Shown here piece by piece: positions 1-6,788 of a stretch of 7,749 nt of DNA. The stretch covers positions 1-7,749 of the forward strand of contig CAMKAE010000100.1 of the NCBI GenBank assembly GCA_946410395.1, read 5' to 3'. The position numbers and the translations under genes were made by a program. The number at the start of each line of letters is the position of its first letter. Position 1 is the stretch's first letter. This DNA is from an uncultured Clostridia bacterium. GTDB lineage: Bacteria > Bacillota > Clostridia > Christensenellales > Aristaeellaceae. A model generated the notes under the pieces. It worked only from the letters and a program-made list of their open reading frames with translations, was not told where the DNA came from and did not search any database.

Positions 1-1134
1 GGACAGCACCGCGTATTGCTTTGCGGCGCAGCTGACGGCATGGTCGATCATTTGCTCGTCGGTGTCAGCGCCCAGGCTGAAGCGCAGCGCGCAGTCCGCC
101 AACTGCGGGGCGAGCCCCATGGCGGAGAGCACGGGGGAGAGCTTCTGCTTGTGGCTGGCGCAGGCGGACCCTGCGCTGACCCACACGCCGTCGCCCTCCA
201 GGGCGAACAGCATGGTCTGCGAGCGCACCGGCGGCAGACTGACGTTGAGGATGTGCGGCGCGGCGGCCTCGCTGTCGGGTGCCGGGCCGTTGAGCACAGC
301 CGCGGGAACGGCGGTCTTCAGCCCCTCCCAGAGCCGCCGCTTGAGCGCCGCCATGCGGGCGGGCGCATCCGGCGGGAAAGCGGACACCGCAGCGGCGAGC
401 GCCGCGATGCCGGGAGTGTTCTCGGTGCCGGAGCGCAGGCCGCCCTCCTGGCCGCCGCCGAACACAACGGGCTGCAGCTTGTGGTCCTTGCGGACGATGA
501 GGCCGCCGATGCCTTTGACCGCGTGGATCTTGTGGCCGCTGAAGGCATAGGACTGGATGCCCAGGCGGTTGAAGGCCAGCGGCACCCGCAGGAAGCCCTG
601 CACGCCGTCCACATGAATGGCGGCGCCGGGACACAGGCGGTCGCGCAGCGCGGCGACGGCCGCGAGCGGCTGCACGGCGCCGACCTCGTTGTTGACCTGC
701 ATGACGCAGATCAGCCGCACGTCATCGCGCAGCTGCTTTTCCAGCTTTTCAAGGTCACAGACCCCGGCGCGGTCCACGGCCATGGGTTCGCAGACGAAGT
801 GCAGCCGCTCCGCCTCCTGCATGCAGGCGGACACCGCCGGATGCTCCGACTGCAGAAAAAGCACGCGCCCGGGCTGCCGGACGGTGCGGAGCGTGCCGAG
901 GATCGCCAGGTTGTCCGCCTCGGTGCCGCTGCCGGTGAAGACCAGCCGCTGCCCCGGAGCGCCGGCGGCGTTCAGGCACAGGGCTCGGGCCCGCTCCATG
1001 GCTTTCTGGGCCTCCAGAGCGGGCCGGTACAGGGCCGAGGGGTTGTGCCAGCCCTTCTCCAGCGCCTGCAGGACCGCTTCGGCGGCCTCGGGGCAGGGAC
1101 GGGTGGTGGCGCTGTTGTCCAGATATGCTTCCAT
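1..1134 (-). CDS. Cysteine desulfurase, IscS/NifS type (3' end cut by window edge)
   Basis: PLP-dependent class V aminotransferase-fold enzyme that takes sulfur from L-cysteine, giving alanine and an enzyme persulfide for Fe-S cluster assembly or tRNA thiolation in the cytoplasm. Translating the minus strand from the ATG at 1134 gives 378 codons with no stop. They include the N-terminal YLDNSATT motif, SEHPAV with His98 expected to stack on PLP, HVDGVQ with Asp176 and Gln179, and SGHK with the PLP lysine Lys202. The sulfur-carrying Cys325 lies in a GSAC loop, which marks the group I (IscS/NifS) rather than the SufS type. Family members are about 380-400 residues, so only a few C-terminal residues are missing. 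The start is 8 bases after the stop of the upstream membrane-protein gene, with GAGG six bases before the ATG. In many Clostridia such a gene is followed by thiI, but that region is outside the window. The family call is firm; the sulfur acceptor is unknown. Confidence 0.95.
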   Translation of the reverse strand, partial: MEAYLDNSATTRPCPEAAEAVLQALEKGWHNPSALYRPALEAQKAMERARALCLNAAGAPGQRLVFTGSGTEADNLAILGTLRTVRQPGRVLFLQSEHPAVSACMQEAERLHFVCEPMAVDRAGVCDLEKLEKQLRDDVRLICVMQVNNEVGAVQPLAAVAALRDRLCPGAAIHVDGVQGFLRVPLAFNRLGIQSYAFSGHKIHAVKGIGGLIVRKDHKLQPVVFGGGQEGGLRSGTENTPGIAALAAAVSAFPPDAPARMAALKRRLWEGLKTAVPAAVLNGPAPDSEAAAPHILNVSLPPVRSQTMLFALEGDGVWVSAGSACASHKQKLSPVLSAMGLAPQLADCALRFSLGADTDEQMIDHAVSCAAKQYAVLS

Positions 1135-1142
1135 TCAGTGCC

Positions 1143-1685
1143 TCATTGCTGATATGCGCCGTGGGGGAGATACTTGCGGATCAGGTCGACCAGCTCCTCA
1201 CTGGGCTCAAAGACAATAATCCGCTTGCTGCCTTCCTTCTGGAAATAGAAGAAGTGCAGGTTGCCTTCCCGGTTCAGGAACCAGCGGGTCTGCTGAACCT
1301 CCGGCATCGAGACGTAGCGCTTGAAGGCCTCGCCGTTCACCGGCCCGAAGACGTCGATGGTCTTGACATTCAGGGAGCCCAGGGTCTTGCGCTTTTTGTT
1401 GTTGAACACCTGGGCAAAGTCCAGCGCGCCGTTGGTGAAGGTGTACTCGTACTCCAGGCGCAGCCGGTCATGATAGAGCCAAGTCAGCACGCCGATGCCG
1501 CCGAAGACGACCAGCATCAGAACCCAGCTCAGCCAATCGCCGTTGCGGAAGTAGACGGTCATAAAGCTGAGCAGATAGACGCAGGCGGCGCCGCTGAAGA
1601 TCAGCACCAGCCAGGACAGCCAGTAGGTGAACTCATCCAGCCCCTTTTTCCGCTTGACGACGACTTCCTCGTGAAAATGGTCCAT
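1143..1685 (-). CDS. Two-helix membrane protein of unknown function, possibly DUF6106
   Basis: I do not recognise a function. The 180-residue protein has a short charged N-terminus rich in Lys/Arg (residues 8-14), two hydrophobic segments (about 22-45 and 52-71) and a soluble C-terminal domain of about 105 residues containing an EYEYTFTNG segment. The layout and that segment recall the DUF6106 proteins of Clostridia; this is from memory and needs an HMM search. The C-terminal part is probably cytoplasmic, because the loop preceding the first helix and the segment after the second are both basic. Two in-frame ATGs occur at 1691 and 1685. I chose 1685 because GGAGG at 1692-1696 abuts the first ATG but sits a normal 6 bases before the second. 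It follows ispA by 87 bases and precedes the cysteine desulfurase by 8 bases, so it is probably co-transcribed with the latter. Confidence 0.8.
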   Translation of the reverse strand: MDHFHEEVVVKRKKGLDEFTYWLSWLVLIFSGAACVYLLSFMTVYFRNGDWLSWVLMLVVFGGIGVLTWLYHDRLRLEYEYTFTNGALDFAQVFNNKKRKTLGSLNVKTIDVFGPVNGEAFKRYVSMPEVQQTRWFLNREGNLHFFYFQKEGSKRIIVFEPSEELVDLIRKYLPHGAYQQ

Positions 1686-1691
1686 GATCAT

Positions 1692-1696
1692 CCTCC
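1692..1696 (-). promoter_or_regulatory. Ribosome binding site that decides the start at 1685
   Basis: On the minus strand GGAGG lies directly against the ATG at 1691 (no spacer) but 6 bases before the ATG at 1685. Normal spacing is about 5-9 bases, so the second ATG is the likely start, and the two extra residues (Met-Ile) of the longest frame should be removed. Confidence 0.7.
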
Positions 1697-1772
1697 GGGC
1701 CGCTGCGGCGGCGGCGATGCAGGCGCGGACGGAAGCCGCAGATTTTTTCCGTTCAGCCTGGTGAAAAACGCT
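1697..1772. other. Intergenic gap between ispA and the membrane-protein gene
   Basis: This is the longest gap inside the leftward run. On the minus strand I see no convincing -35/-10 pair. A 6-base inverted repeat (ACGGAA at 1729-1734 and TTCCGT at 1747-1752, 12-base loop) is not followed by a U-run on either strand, so it is not a convincing intrinsic terminator. The run probably reads through, but a weak promoter for the last two genes cannot be excluded. Confidence 0.4.
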
Positions 1773-2648
1773 TCAGTTTGTCCGTTCCGACAGCTGATCC
1801 GCCAGCGCGGTGAAGAAAGATACATCCCGGTTCAGGGCGGCGATGGCAGCCTTGGCGGCCTCCGCGGCCGCGGCGGCGTCCGCGCGTGTGCCGTCCAGCC
1901 CCCGCACAGCCACCCAGGTCAGCTTGCCGCGAGCGGCGTCGATGCCGGTCTTTTTGCCCAGCTCGCGCTCATCCCCCGTCACATCCAGCAGGTCGTCCAC
2001 CATCTGGAAGGCCAGGCCGAGCTGCTGCCCGTAGGTCACGGCGCAGGCCAGCTCTTCTGGATTTGCGCAGGCCAGGTGAAAGCCGGCCTCCATTGGGGCG
2101 GTGAGCAGATCGGCGGTCTTGTGGAGATGGATGTAGCGCACCTTGTCCGCGGTGGGCGCGGTGCCCTCCTCGGTCACGTCCACGGTCTGCCCGGCCACCA
2201 TGCCGGTCACGCCGCAGCGGCGGGCGATGGCGTGCGCCGCCCGGACGCCGCGGAGGCTGTCCATCTCTGCGGACGCGCGCAGCATCAGCTCCATGGCTGC
2301 GCTCAGCAGGCCGTCGCCGGCCAGGATGGCGGTCGCCTCGCCGAAGGCCTTGTGGCTGGAGGGGCGTCCCCGGCGCAGGTCGTCATCGTCCATCGCCGGC
2401 AGATCGTCGTGGATCAGGCTGTAGGTGTGGATCATCTCCAGTGCGCTCGCGAAGGGCAGGGCTTCGTCGAGCGAACCGCCCATCAAGTCGCAGGCGGCCA
2501 GCAACAGCACCGGGCGGATGCGCTTCCCGCCCGCTTCCAGCGAATAGCGCATAGCCTCCGACAGGCGCCGGGGGATCTCGCCCAGGCTGTTCAGGCGCGG
2601 GGCCAGGTCGGCTTCCACCAGGGCGAGGTATTCGGCATAGGTTTTCAT
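1773..2648 (-). CDS. ispA: Polyprenyl synthase, farnesyl diphosphate synthase type
   Basis: Cytoplasmic trans-prenyltransferase that condenses dimethylallyl and geranyl diphosphate with isopentenyl diphosphate, giving farnesyl diphosphate for undecaprenyl phosphate and quinone precursors. The 291 residues carry GKRIRP (41-46), the first Asp-rich motif DDLPAMD (81-87) followed by DDDLRRGRP, HKTADLL (176-182) and the second Asp-rich motif DDLLD (218-222). The six-residue spacing DDxxxxD and the aromatic Tyr76 five positions before it fit bacterial farnesyl diphosphate synthases (compare the SLIHDDLPAMDDDDLRRG stretch known from E. coli IspA), so chain length is probably C15. Length is typical. 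The ATG overlaps the xseB stop as ATGA, with GGAGGAGG just upstream. In Bacillus-type clusters the next gene is dxs; here it is not. Confidence 0.95.
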   Translation of the reverse strand: MKTYAEYLALVEADLAPRLNSLGEIPRRLSEAMRYSLEAGGKRIRPVLLLAACDLMGGSLDEALPFASALEMIHTYSLIHDDLPAMDDDDLRRGRPSSHKAFGEATAILAGDGLLSAAMELMLRASAEMDSLRGVRAAHAIARRCGVTGMVAGQTVDVTEEGTAPTADKVRYIHLHKTADLLTAPMEAGFHLACANPEELACAVTYGQQLGLAFQMVDDLLDVTGDERELGKKTGIDAARGKLTWVAVRGLDGTRADAAAAAEAAKAAIAALNRDVSFFTALADQLSERTN

Positions 2649-2893
2649 GCGTCCTCCTCCAGGGCCTCCTCCCGAAGACTCCCGTCCGGCTGCTCGCGCA
2701 GGACGCTGAGCCGCTGTTTGGCGGCCTGCAGGTCCTGCTCCATGGCGTTCAGGCAGCGGATGCCCTCCTCGTAGTCCCGCAGGGTTTCCTCCAGAGGCGC
2801 GGCACCGCTCTCCATGCGAGCGATGAGGGCTTCGACCCGGGCGAGGCGGCCCTCAAAGGTCAGCACCGCGGGCTTTTCTTTCTTTGCGGCCAT
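2645..2893 (-). CDS. xseB: Exonuclease VII small subunit
   Basis: Small subunit of exonuclease VII, which with XseA degrades single-stranded DNA in both directions to short oligonucleotides during repair. The 82-residue protein has the family core LTFEGRLARVEALIARMESG (11-30), then PLEETLRDYEEGIRCL and a Lys/Gln-rich helix, as expected for the helical hairpin that wraps on XseA. The C-terminal tail is acidic and slightly longer than in minimal family members. The ATG at 2893 lies one base after the xseA stop (TGACATG), with GAGGAGG six bases upstream inside the xseA end, which favours balanced synthesis of the two subunits. Its stop overlaps the ispA start. Confidence 0.95.
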   Translation of the reverse strand: MAAKKEKPAVLTFEGRLARVEALIARMESGAAPLEETLRDYEEGIRCLNAMEQDLQAAKQRLSVLREQPDGSLREEALEEDA

Positions 2894-2894
2894 G

Positions 2895-4154
2895 TCAGGC
2901 CTCCTCTCTGCGGACCGGCACCGTGCCGTCCGCGAAACGCAGCTTCATGTGCTCCGGCGCCTGGGCGGCCCGGGTGACGGGCTTTTCGTCGCTCATCACC
3001 AGCGCATAGCCGCGCTCGAGCACCTTCAGCGGATTCAGGGCGTCGAGCCTTTCGCCCAGCCGGGCGGCCCGCTGGGCCTTTGCCGTCAGGAACGCGTCTG
3101 CGGCGCTGTCCAGACGCAGGCGGGTCAGCCTGAGGTCACTGTCCGCGGCGGACAGGGCGCTCTGCGCAGCGCGCTCCAGGCGGGCTTTCAGCTCGCCGCT
3201 GCGGCGTCGCTGCTGCTCAAGTCGGGCGTCGGGGGCCAGCAGGTGCAGCCGGCGGTACAGGGCGGAGACGGCCAGGACCCGCTGCTGCAGGCTGCCCTCC
3301 GCGGCCCGGTTCAGGCGGTCCCGGATCATCTCCAGGGCGGCCAGCGCGTCCTCCCGGTCCGGCACGGCGATCTCCGCAGCGTTCGAGGGCGTGGCGGCCC
3401 GCCGGTCCGCGGTGAAGTCCGCGATCGTGAAATCCGTCTCGTGCCCGACTGCGGAGATCACCGGAATCGGGCAGGCCGCGATGGCCCGGGCCACGGCCTC
3501 CTCATTGAAGCACCACAGGTCCTCCATGGACCCGCCGCCGCGGCCCACGATCAGCAGATCGATTTCCGGCAGGGCCTGAGCCTTGCGGATCCCGGCCACG
3601 ATGGTGGGTGCGGCGTCGGCGCCCTGAACCCTGCAGGGAACCAGCACCAGGGCGACCCCGGGGTCCCGCTGACCGGCAATGCGGTGGATGTCGTGCCAGA
3701 CCGCACCCTCCTGCGAGGTCACGACCGCGATGCGCCGGGGGCGCGGGGGAAGCGGGCGCTTGCGGGCCTCGTCGAAGAGCCCCTCCGCCCGGAGCTTTTC
3801 CTTCAGCGCCTCAAAGCGCTGCCAGAGCAGACCGGCGCCCTCCGGCCGGATGGCGTCGGCGATGAACTGAAAGCGTCCCTCCTGGGTGTAGAGTCCGGCG
3901 GCGCCGTGCAGGATCACCTGATCGCCGTTGCGCGGCGTGAAACCGGCGCGGCCGAAGGCGTCCCGGAACATGACGCAGGAAATCTTTGCGCCCTCGTCCT
4001 TCAGCGTGAAATACCAGGCCCTGGGATAGGCAGAAAAGCCGCTGACCTCCCCGCGGAGCCGCAGGTCCTGCAGCAGGCGGTCGGCGCGAAGCGCGCGGGC
4101 GACGTAAGTGTTCAGCTGGCTGACGCTGAAGACGGCGCCGTACGCCTCGCTCAT
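2895..4154 (-). CDS. xseA: Exonuclease VII large subunit
   Basis: Catalytic subunit of exonuclease VII. The 419-residue protein begins with FSVSQLNTYV (9-18) and an OB-fold DNA-binding domain (about 20-105, including GEVSGF and WYFTLKD). The nuclease domain follows, with RIAVVTSQEGAVWHDI (141-156), GRGGGSMEDLWCFNEE (204-219) and the long conserved stretch from GHETD (237-241) through Asp246, Asp250 and TPSNAAE (255-261). A coiled, Arg/Gln/Leu-rich helical region (about 270-370) ends in LNPLKVLERGYALV (373-386), the usual C-terminal signature. It is somewhat shorter than the roughly 450 residues of E. coli and B. subtilis XseA; the shortening seems to lie in the helical region, which carries XseB subunits. 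The start overlaps the folD stop as ATGA, with GGAG upstream. Confidence 0.96.
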   Translation of the reverse strand: MSEAYGAVFSVSQLNTYVARALRADRLLQDLRLRGEVSGFSAYPRAWYFTLKDEGAKISCVMFRDAFGRAGFTPRNGDQVILHGAAGLYTQEGRFQFIADAIRPEGAGLLWQRFEALKEKLRAEGLFDEARKRPLPPRPRRIAVVTSQEGAVWHDIHRIAGQRDPGVALVLVPCRVQGADAAPTIVAGIRKAQALPEIDLLIVGRGGGSMEDLWCFNEEAVARAIAACPIPVISAVGHETDFTIADFTADRRAATPSNAAEIAVPDREDALAALEMIRDRLNRAAEGSLQQRVLAVSALYRRLHLLAPDARLEQQRRRSGELKARLERAAQSALSAADSDLRLTRLRLDSAADAFLTAKAQRAARLGERLDALNPLKVLERGYALVMSDEKPVTRAAQAPEHMKLRFADGTVPVRREEA

Positions 4155-4996
4155 AGGCGCTTCTCCGCGGCTTCCAGGGTGTTCTCCAGCAGCATGGCAA
4201 TGGTCATGGGCCCGACGCCGCCAGGCACCGGGGTCAGCCAGCCGGCCACCTCCGAGACCTCATCAAAGGCCGCGTCGCCGGTGACCTTGCCCTCCACGCG
4301 GTTGATGCCCACGTCGATGACCACCGCGCCGGGCTTGACCATGTCCCCGCGGATGACGCCGGCCTTGCCCACGGCGCTGACCAGAATGTCCGCCCGCCGG
4401 GTCACCGCGCCGAGGTCGCGGGTGCGGCTGTGGCACACGGTGACGGTACAGCCCGCCTGCAGCAGCAGCAGGGCCATCGGCTTGCCCACGATGTTGGAGC
4501 GGCCCACCACCACAGCCTCCTTGCCGTCGGTTTCCACGCCGGTGGAGCGGATCAGGCGCATCGCGCCCTTGGGGGTGCAGGGCACCACGGTGGGCTCGCC
4601 GGCCAGCAGCCTGCCGGCGTTCACGGGATGGAAGCCGTCCACGTCCTTTTCAGGCAGGATGGCGCTCAGGGCGGCGCGCTCATCCAGGTGGCGGGGGAGG
4701 GGCAGCTGTACGAGAATGCCGTCGATGGCGGGATCGCGGTTCAGCCGGTCGATCTCCGCCTCCAGCTGCCGCTGGGTCGTCTCCTGCGGCAGGCGGATCG
4801 TCTCGCTGTGCATGCCGGCCTTCTCGCAGGCGATGCCCTTGTTGCGGACGTAGATCTCGCTGGCGGGGTCATCGCCAACCAGGATCACCGCGAGGCCGGG
4901 GGTCACGCCCCGCGCCTTCAGACCGGCGACCTTTGCGGCGATCTCCTCCCGGATTGCCAGGGCCATGGCCTTGCCGTCGATTCTCACTGCGGACAT
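4151..4996 (-). CDS. folD: Bifunctional methylenetetrahydrofolate dehydrogenase / methenyltetrahydrofolate cyclohydrolase
   Basis: Cytoplasmic one-carbon enzyme interconverting 5,10-methylene-, 5,10-methenyl- and 10-formyl-tetrahydrofolate with NADP(H), feeding purine and formyl-Met synthesis. In the 281-residue protein Tyr49 and Lys53 form the YxxxK catalytic pair, followed by DGILVQLPLP (92-101, with Gln97), KDVDGF with Asp120, the dinucleotide motif GRSNIVGKP (165-173) and PGGVGPMT (258-265). All expected active-site residues are present and length is typical. I start at the ATG at 4996 because GGAGG (5005-5009) sits 8 bases upstream; the longer frame would use a TTG at 5026 and give ten extra residues not typical of FolD. 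It follows the tsaD-like gene by 26 bases and overlaps xseA by ATGA. Confidence 0.97.
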   Translation of the reverse strand: MSAVRIDGKAMALAIREEIAAKVAGLKARGVTPGLAVILVGDDPASEIYVRNKGIACEKAGMHSETIRLPQETTQRQLEAEIDRLNRDPAIDGILVQLPLPRHLDERAALSAILPEKDVDGFHPVNAGRLLAGEPTVVPCTPKGAMRLIRSTGVETDGKEAVVVGRSNIVGKPMALLLLQAGCTVTVCHSRTRDLGAVTRRADILVSAVGKAGVIRGDMVKPGAVVIDVGINRVEGKVTGDAAFDEVSEVAGWLTPVPGGVGPMTIAMLLENTLEAAEKRL

Positions 4997-5004
4997 ATCC
5001 GGCA

Positions 5005-5009
5005 CCTCC
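5005..5009 (-). promoter_or_regulatory. Ribosome binding site of folD
   Basis: GGAGG on the minus strand, 8 bases before the ATG at 4996. It lies inside the longer reading frame that would begin with TTG at 5026, so it decides for the shorter FolD that begins MSAVRIDGK, in line with the family N-terminus. Confidence 0.8.
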
Positions 5010-5022
5010 CGATTCTCTCGAT

Positions 5023-5982
5023 TCAATGAATAAACTGCTTGCGCAACTTTTCAGCGCCGATGAGGGCGGCGCCCACAGCGTTGTCGCCGGAGTACTCCGG
5101 CCGCCCGAAGCAGACATGCAGCGCGGGATCAGCCTTGCGAATGCGCTCGGCGAGCAGCTCCCGCAGCAGCGCGGATGAGGCCACGCCGCCGAAGATCAGC
5201 GCCTGCCGGATGCCGGTCCGCTCCGCGCCGCAGAGGATCAGCCGCGCCGTGCTTCGGGCGAGAAAGTCGAAGACCTCCCGGGCGATGTCGCGGGGCGGAA
5301 GGGCCTCCTCGCGGATCCAGCGCTGCACCTGTGTCTCCGCGCCGGAGAGATGGATGCCGCAGGCAGCTCGGTCAAAGCTGGCCGGAAGCCGCGCTTCGGC
5401 GTGACCTTCTTTGGCAAGCGCCTCCAGCTGCGGCCCGCTGGGGAAGGAAAGCCCCAGCGCCACGCCGGTGCGGTCCACCAGCTGCCCGGCGTGCAGGTCC
5501 AGCGTGCCGCCCAGCAGCGTCAGCGCCTCAGCCTGCATGGCGAGGAGCTCGGTGGTGCCGCCGGAGAGGTGCACGGCGAGGAAGTCGCCCCCGGCCAGCC
5601 CGCTGTCCAGCCGTGCTGCGGCCAGGTGTCCCCGCTGATGGGTTGACGCAAAGGAAGGGACGCCCAGCATCGCCGCCAATGCGCGGGCCTGAGCATCCCC
5701 AACCTGAAAGACGGGCATATAGGACTGCGGATCGTCCCGCGGCGTGCGGGAGGCGCAGACCGCCGCGATCTCCATGCCCGCGACCGCGTGCCCCAGCGCT
5801 TCCATCAACTCCGGCAGCTGCCGGACATGGGCGAAAACCGCCTCGCTCTGGCGCAGCCCGCGGCTCCCGGCGGGCACCGGCAGCAGTTTTCTGCAGGAAG
5901 CGACCACTTCGCCCGACAGCGTCACCGCCGCGCAGGAGGTGGTGTAGCAGCTGGTGTCGATCCCCAGGCAGACCTGTGTCAT
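5023..5982 (-). CDS. TsaD/Kae1 (peptidase M22) family paralogue, function unknown
   Basis: Member of the ASKHA ATPase-fold family that includes TsaD, the tRNA t6A-forming threonylcarbamoyl transferase. Seen in the 319 residues: GIDTSC (7-12), the metal-site pair His115/His119 in HQRGH, HLSGGTTE (138-145) where TsaD has SGGHT, a D-R-TGVALGL helix start, LSGAETQ in place of FSGLKT, GGVASSALLREL, and SGDNAVG with Asp300 as the third metal ligand. The N-terminal loop reads CYT where TsaD has CDE, so two acidic residues of the TsaD nucleotide site are replaced. It is therefore probably a paralogue and not the cell's t6A enzyme; names such as 'O-sialoglycoprotein endopeptidase' for such genes are historical. 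The start is the ATG overlapping the nusB stop (ATGA) with a purine-rich site upstream; a longer in-frame extension to 6129 lies inside nusB and lacks family similarity. Its genome presumably encodes a true TsaD elsewhere. Confidence 0.88.
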   Translation of the reverse strand: MTQVCLGIDTSCYTTSCAAVTLSGEVVASCRKLLPVPAGSRGLRQSEAVFAHVRQLPELMEALGHAVAGMEIAAVCASRTPRDDPQSYMPVFQVGDAQARALAAMLGVPSFASTHQRGHLAAARLDSGLAGGDFLAVHLSGGTTELLAMQAEALTLLGGTLDLHAGQLVDRTGVALGLSFPSGPQLEALAKEGHAEARLPASFDRAACGIHLSGAETQVQRWIREEALPPRDIAREVFDFLARSTARLILCGAERTGIRQALIFGGVASSALLRELLAERIRKADPALHVCFGRPEYSGDNAVGAALIGAEKLRKQFIH

Positions 5983-6422
5983 GGCGCCTTTTCCTCTTCC
6001 CGCAGGATGGTGCCCAGAATGCCGTTGATGAAACGGCCGCTGCTCTCCCCGGAGTAGCAGTTGGCCAGCTCGATGGCCTCGCTGATGACCACCGGGCCGG
6101 GGGTTTCCTTCTCGTTGAGCAGTTCCCACACCGCAAGGCGCAGGATGGCCAGATCCACCCGGGCCATGCGATCCACGGCCCAGTTTTTGCTGGCGGCGTT
6201 GATCCGCGCGTCCAGGCTGTCCAGATCCGCCATGACCCCGGCAACCACCCGGTCGATCCAGGCGCGGTCCGCCAGCGTGGGATCCTCCTGCGCGACCGGG
6301 CGCATCTTCTCGTCCCGCAGCTCGTTGTATACCATGCGCAGCGAGTCTTCGCCGCCTTCTCCGCCGGCGCAGCTCTCATAGATCAGCTGCATCGCTGCCA
6401 CCCGGGCTGTTGCTCTTGCCAT
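5979..6422 (-). CDS. nusB: Transcription antitermination factor NusB
   Basis: All-helical RNA-binding protein that pairs with NusE (ribosomal protein S10) on boxA RNA to allow antitermination in rRNA operons. The 147 residues begin MARATARVAAMQLIYE, matching the usual arginine-rich first helix (R-x3-R-x-x-A-x-Q-L-Y type). They contain the central W81-x3-R85-x4-DLAILRLA segment, PVVISEAIELA (110-120) and the C-terminal SGRFINGILG (128-137). Length is typical. The start at 6422 has AGGAG nine bases upstream, within the 24-base gap after the DUF2273 gene, and the stop overlaps the tsaD-like start. NusB next to folD and xseAB is a well-known Firmicutes arrangement. Confidence 0.95.
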   Translation of the reverse strand: MARATARVAAMQLIYESCAGGEGGEDSLRMVYNELRDEKMRPVAQEDPTLADRAWIDRVVAGVMADLDSLDARINAASKNWAVDRMARVDLAILRLAVWELLNEKETPGPVVISEAIELANCYSGESSGRFINGILGTILREEEKAP

Positions 6423-6446
6423 GCTTGTTCGCTCCTGTCAGCCGTG

Positions 6447-6764
6447 TCATTCCTTGTGGGGGAAGATTTTTCCAATAAAACGCTTGATGGCGCCCTGCTT
6501 GTCGTCCACAGAGAACAGGAAGATGCCCAGCAGCGCCATGACCGTGATGAACAGCGTGCGCCAGAAGCCGATCCACATGCACAGGCAGGCGAAAAGAATG
6601 CCCGCGAGAGCGCCGGCAAAGGCACGCCGGTTCTTGCGCACAAAAGCCATCAGCTCGTCCAGGACGGAATCCGAGCGCTTTTCCTTCTCCGGCTTCTGCT
6701 GCGTACCGATGTCCTCGACGGGGATCAATTCTTCCTTCAGGACCTGGTTTTCCTGTTCGGACAT
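6447..6764 (-). CDS. Small two-helix membrane protein, DUF2273-like
   Basis: 105 residues: a charged, probably disordered N-terminus rich in Glu and Lys (1-40), then a basic stretch FVRKNRR before two closely spaced hydrophobic helices (about 48-67 and 69-84) separated by GFWRT, and a basic tail ending FPHKE. The tight hairpin with G-F-W-(R/K)-T at the turn is what I know of DUF2273 proteins, which are usually encoded beside Asp23-family genes, as here and in the S. aureus asp23 operon. DUF2273 proteins are often only about 60-75 residues, so the N-terminal 40 residues are an addition. Function is unknown; holding Asp23 at the membrane is an inference from context. GGAGG lies seven bases before the ATG; the Asp23 gene ends 24 bases upstream. 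Confidence 0.82.
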   Translation of the reverse strand: MSEQENQVLKEELIPVEDIGTQQKPEKEKRSDSVLDELMAFVRKNRRAFAGALAGILFACLCMWIGFWRTLFITVMALLGIFLFSVDDKQGAIKRFIGKIFPHKE

Positions 6765-6788
6765 GCTGATTCCTCCATCCTGCTCGTG

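Noticed and set aside
16..1152. Plus-strand frame of 378 codons at the left edge
   Set aside because: It is antisense to the cysteine desulfurase, whose motifs (SGHK, GSAC) are on the minus strand.
1729..1752. Inverted repeat ACGGAA/TTCCGT as a terminator after ispA
   Set aside because: The stem is only six bases with a 12-base loop and no U-run follows on the minus strand; the T-run is inside the stem on the plus strand.
1125..2774. Plus-strand frame of 549 codons opposite the membrane-protein gene and ispA
   Set aside because: Antisense shadow of two real genes, no ribosome binding site of note and no domain.
2814..4853. Plus-strand frame of 679 codons opposite xseB, xseA and folD
   Set aside because: Fully antisense to three clear genes, composition Arg/Ser/Gly/Ala-rich, no motif.
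4997..5026. FolD start at TTG 5026
   Set aside because: GGAGG at 5005-5009 lies inside this extension and serves the ATG at 4996.
5983..6129. N-terminal extension of the tsaD-like protein by 49 residues
   Set aside because: It lies wholly within nusB in another frame, is His/Gly/Arg-rich and unlike the family N-terminus. The ATG at 5982 directly precedes the family's first strand.
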